From NCBI GenBank assembly GCA_937911745.1, contig CALDPX010000045.1, positions 1-6,186 on the forward strand: a DNA stretch of 6,186 nucleotides, given 5' to 3'. Numbering within the stretch: position 1 is the stretch's first letter; each line of letters starts with the position of its first letter. The position numbers and the translations under genes were made by a program. This document shows, one piece after another, positions 4,293 through 6,186 of this stretch. The notes below the pieces were generated by a model that was not told the origin of the DNA, did no database searches, and worked only from the letters and a program-made list of their open reading frames with translations. This DNA comes from an uncultured Alistipes sp. (GTDB lineage: Bacteria; Bacteroidota; Bacteroidia; Bacteroidales; Rikenellaceae).

Positions 4293-5213
4293 ATGAGGCG
4301 ATTTTTAGTTATAGTGGCGATGGCGCTCGGAGCAATCTTGGTTGCCCCCGAGAGTGCTGTGGCGAAAAGATACACCCCCAAGACGGTTCCCAATGTGCAG
4401 GTCGAGGACTACCGCCGTTTTGTGAGCAACCCCGACGGCATACTCTCCAAAGAGGCGGTCTATCAGATAGATACCACTCTCCTGAGGCTCAAAGAGGAGC
4501 GCATTGCAGAGGTGGCTGTCGTGGCTGTGAAGGAGATTGGTATGTTCGACGAGCCGAGAGAGTTCGCCACCGAACTTTTCCGCCATTGGGGCATAGGCGA
4601 GAAGGGACGCGACAATGGTCTGCTGGTTTTGTTGGTGCTCGATGACGGAGCCATAGAGATAGAGGTGGGCTACGGTTTGGAGGGTACTCTGCCCGATGCG
4701 CTCTGCAAACGCATCATAGAGCGCGTTATGATACCCCGCTTCAAGGCTGATGACTTCGATGGCGGTATGAGAGAGGGTGTTGGGGCTCTTGCGAGCGTAC
4801 TCGCAACCTCCGAGGTGCCCGAAAACCTCGCTGCCGAAGAGGACGATGATGCCCTCATAGGTCTTGCCATATTCATCGGTACGGCGATAGTGTTCATTGC
4901 CCTCATTATACTGCTATTGCACCTTTATAGCCGTTGCCCTAAGTGCAAGAAGGGCACCCTTGTGCGCACCTCCGACCGTGTGGAGATAGAGAAAAACTCC
5001 TTCCAGAAGGTCTACAAAGTGGCGTTCAAGTGCAACAAGTGCGGTCATATCGTTTGGCGCAACGAGGCGGACGACATTTCGGGCGGCTCGGGCGGCTCGG
5101 GCGGAGGTCCCATCATTATGGGTGGCGGAGGCTTCGGACGTGGCGGAGGCGGCTTTGGTGGCGGCTTCGGCGGCGGATTTAGTGGAGGTGGTGGTGCCGG
5201 CGGTCGCTTTTAG
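4293..5213 (+). CDS. Secreted/membrane TPM-domain protein with zinc ribbon and glycine-rich tail
   Basis: The 306-residue product begins with a signal sequence (cleavage likely after AVA24). Residues about 38-172 form a TPM domain (YgcG/TPM_phosphatase family): FVSNPDGILS at 43-52, alpha/beta core EVAVVAVKEIG at 73-83, GRDNGLLVLL at 105-114, and EVGYGLEGTLPDA at 124-136. An acidic stretch (182-186) precedes one transmembrane helix at about 187-211. A four-cysteine ribbon follows (C215-x2-C218 and C247-x2-C250), then a Gly/Ser tail (264-306) ending GGGGAGGRF, as is typical of the family. The TPM domain should lie outside the inner membrane and the zinc ribbon in the cytoplasm. TPM proteins have been linked to envelope stress, photosystem repair and weak phosphatase activity, but the role here is unproven. 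lemA follows on the same strand after 281 bp, a common pairing. ATG 4293 is chosen because it starts the signal sequence; an A-rich AAAGAAG lies 11 nt upstream. Confidence 0.9.
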   Translation: MRRFLVIVAMALGAILVAPESAVAKRYTPKTVPNVQVEDYRRFVSNPDGILSKEAVYQIDTTLLRLKEERIAEVAVVAVKEIGMFDEPREFATELFRHWGIGEKGRDNGLLVLLVLDDGAIEIEVGYGLEGTLPDALCKRIIERVMIPRFKADDFDGGMREGVGALASVLATSEVPENLAAEEDDDALIGLAIFIGTAIVFIALIILLLHLYSRCPKCKKGTLVRTSDRVEIEKNSFQKVYKVAFKCNKCGHIVWRNEADDISGGSGGSGGGPIIMGGGGFGRGGGGFGGGFGGGFSGGGGAGGRF

Positions 5214-5337
5214 CGAGTGTGCCTTGTGGGTGCTTTTTGCACCAAACCGCGCATCGCAACTTCCTCATTTGCGCTGAGCAAACTGCGGAGTTGCTCGCTT
5301 GTTTGGCACAAAAATCACCCCACAAAATCCACTCGCT
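5212..5337. repeat. Long (126-nt) imperfect inverted repeat starting in the TPM-gene stop codon
   Basis: The two halves are complementary over almost their whole length. Outer stem: 5212-5219 with 5330-5337, 5224-5230 with 5319-5325, 5231-5232 with 5316-5317, and 5234-5239 with 5309-5314. Middle: 5242-5247 with 5301-5306, 5249-5251 with 5296-5298, and 5256-5261 with 5289-5294. Apex: 5263-5264/5287-5288, 5266-5267/5284-5285 and 5268-5272/5278-5282, with loop GCTGA. The first base is the A of the TAG stop. No T-run follows, so it is not a classic terminator. A 3'-end stabilising structure, an interspersed element with target preference for gene ends, or a processing site are all possible. Confidence 0.75.
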
Positions 5338-5357
5338 GGGAGTTGAGAGCTAAGACA

Positions 5358-5400
5358 ATCTCATATCTCTCAGATCTCCCATAACTCTCATAACTCCCAT
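5358..5400. repeat. 9-bp tandem array, CTCYCATAA type
   Basis: Nearly five nonamers follow each other: ATCTCATAT, CTCTCAGAT, CTCCCATAA, CTCTCATAA and a partial CTCCCAT. The array lies between the long inverted repeat and lemA and is non-coding. Confidence 0.75.
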
Positions 5401-5428
5401 TGGGGTAGAGCAAGGATTACACGAAAAG

Positions 5429-5466
5429 TTTTTGGTAGTACCTTTTTACAAAAAGGTGCGAAAAAA
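5429..5466 (+). promoter_or_regulatory. Hairpin in the lemA upstream region
   Basis: ACCTTTTT (5440-5447) and AAAAAGGT (5450-5457) are perfect 8-bp arms with a 2-nt centre. The stem can extend through 5438-5439/5458-5459 and T-run 5429-5433 with A-run 5461-5466 around an unpaired GGTA. It ends about 28 nt before the lemA ATG. It could be an attenuator or a weak promoter region (TACCTTTT at 5439-5446 is a near match to a -7 box, without a good -33). I found no clear promoter for lemA. Confidence 0.4.
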
Positions 5467-5494
5467 GAAAAGACAAACTTAAAAAAATAGAACT

Positions 5495-6079
5495 ATGAAA
5501 AACAAAGGATTATGGATTGTATTGGCTGTTTTGGCAGTCGTTATTGTGTGGGGTGTTTCGACCTACAATGGTTTTGTTACCCGCAGTGAGAAGGTTGATA
5601 ATGCTTGGAGCCAGGTGGAGAATCAGTATCAGCGCAGGCTTGACCTCATTCCCAACCTTGTGAACACTGTTAAGGGTTATGCGGCTCACGAGCAGCAGAC
5701 CTTCGATCAGGTTGTTGAGGCGAGGGCTAAGGCTACGCAGGTTGTGATGGATGCCGAGAGGCTCACTGCCGAGCAGTTGGCGGAGTATAACGAGGCTCAG
5801 GGTGCTGTGGGTGCTGCTTTGGGCAGACTTATGGCTATTGGCGAGGCGTACCCCGAGCTGAAAGCAAGCAACAACTTTATGGAGTTGCAGGCTCAGTTGG
5901 AGGGCACCGAAAACCGCATCGCTGTTGCCCGCAAGGACTTCAACGAGGCTGTGAAAGCTTACAACATCAAGACCAAACGCTTCCCTTCTAACCTCATTGC
6001 CAATATGTTCGGCTATGAGGCAAAGGCATATTTCGAGAGCACCAAAGGTGCAGAGAGTGTTCCTGCCGTAGAGTTTTAA
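5495..6079 (+). CDS. lemA: LemA family membrane protein
   Basis: The 194-residue product matches the usual LemA length. It has a single N-terminal hydrophobic helix (about 5-23) with a two-lysine start, then an almost entirely helical coiled domain. Signatures are YNGFVTRSEKVDNAWSQVEN at 24-43, QRRLDLIPNLVNTVKGYAAHE at 46-66, YPELKASNNFMELQAQLEGT at 119-138, ENRIAVARKDFNEAVKAYN at 139-157, then K-x-FPSNLIANMFGY at 161-173. LemA proteins sit in the inner membrane with most of the chain outside the cytoplasm. Their biochemical function is not firmly established. The partner in many genomes is a TPM-domain protein, here the gene just upstream in the same direction, so a shared envelope role is inferred. 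The ATG at 5495 follows an A-rich stretch (AAAAAAATAGAACT) in place of a Shine-Dalgarno site. The TAA stop is followed one base later by another copy of the intergenic element. Confidence 0.95.
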   Translation: MKNKGLWIVLAVLAVVIVWGVSTYNGFVTRSEKVDNAWSQVENQYQRRLDLIPNLVNTVKGYAAHEQQTFDQVVEARAKATQVVMDAERLTAEQLAEYNEAQGAVGAALGRLMAIGEAYPELKASNNFMELQAQLEGTENRIAVARKDFNEAVKAYNIKTKRFPSNLIANMFGYEAKAYFESTKGAESVPAVEF

Positions 6080-6080
6080 G

Positions 6081-6186
6081 GCGAGCGTGCCTTGTGGGCG
6101 AGTGTGCCTTGTGGGCGGCTGATTTCTGTGAGCGATTTCTGCGTTACGCTTGCGCTCGAAACCTCATTTACGTCAGTAAACTGCGG
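6081..6186. repeat. Left half of a second long intergenic element after lemA, cut by the window end
   Basis: Starting one base after the lemA stop there is a 17-nt tandem duplication (GCGAGCGTGCCTTGTGG at 6081-6097 and GCGAGTGTGCCTTGTGG at 6098-6114). Further on comes an apical hairpin at 6162-6186. The stem pairs are 6162-6163/6185-6186, 6165-6166/6182-6183 and 6167-6171/6176-6180, with loop GTCA and bulged C6181. Order and sequence match the left half of the element after the TPM gene: arm GCGAGTGTGCCTTGTGGG, then apex. The right arm should lie beyond the window. Confidence 0.65.

Noticed and set aside
5439..5446. TACCTTTT as a -7 promoter box for lemA
   Set aside because: The last base deviates from TAnnTTTG and no TTTG-like box lies 19-21 nt upstream; it is also inside a hairpin arm.

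Overview
The window looks like a chromosomal piece of a Bacteroidales bacterium. Several promoters match the phylum-specific form TAnnTTTG at -7, with a weaker TTTG-like box about 19-21 nt upstream. Ribosome-binding sites are weak and A-rich, a lipoprotein with a loose lipobox is present, and the protein families (Pth starting MKYL, NupG, TPM with zinc ribbon, LemA) are of the Bacteroidales type. I cannot place it to genus from sequence alone. It reads as core or housekeeping chromosome with unusually repeat-rich intergenic DNA. I see no phage, plasmid, IS, tRNA, rRNA or CRISPR.

Layout. Bases 1-207 hold no convincing gene but contain an imperfect inverted repeat, a 7-bp tandem array and a hairpin that encloses the stop codon of pth. 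pth (peptidyl-tRNA hydrolase, minus strand, 208-777) is read from a promoter near 840. Back to back with it, a plus-strand promoter (877-908) faces a region of about 200 nt that folds on paper into one long interrupted rod (932-1100) followed by a T-rich stretch. This looks like a small structured RNA gene with the general shape of 6S RNA. Next come an 11-bp inverted repeat and a two-domain lipoprotein (1196-2461, CsgG/LpoB-like domain plus DUF1566/Lcl-like segments) that ends in a strong intrinsic terminator.

Bases 2462-2920 lie between two convergent genes and hold no gene. They are packed with hairpins, palindromes and short tandem repeats. nupG (nucleoside:H+ symporter, minus, 2921-4186) ends at a 19-bp terminator hairpin. 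nupG and the divergent TPM-domain gene (4293-5213) start from two -7 boxes that together form one 9-bp inverted repeat. lemA (5495-6079) follows on the same strand. TPM and LemA proteins are often encoded together and probably act at the envelope.

The most interesting non-coding features are the rod-like RNA candidate and a family of long inverted-repeat elements that begin exactly at or just after the stop codons of the TPM gene and lemA. The element after lemA is cut by the window end. Both share an apical hairpin with a third copy in the nupG terminator, and its stem shows a compensatory base-pair change.
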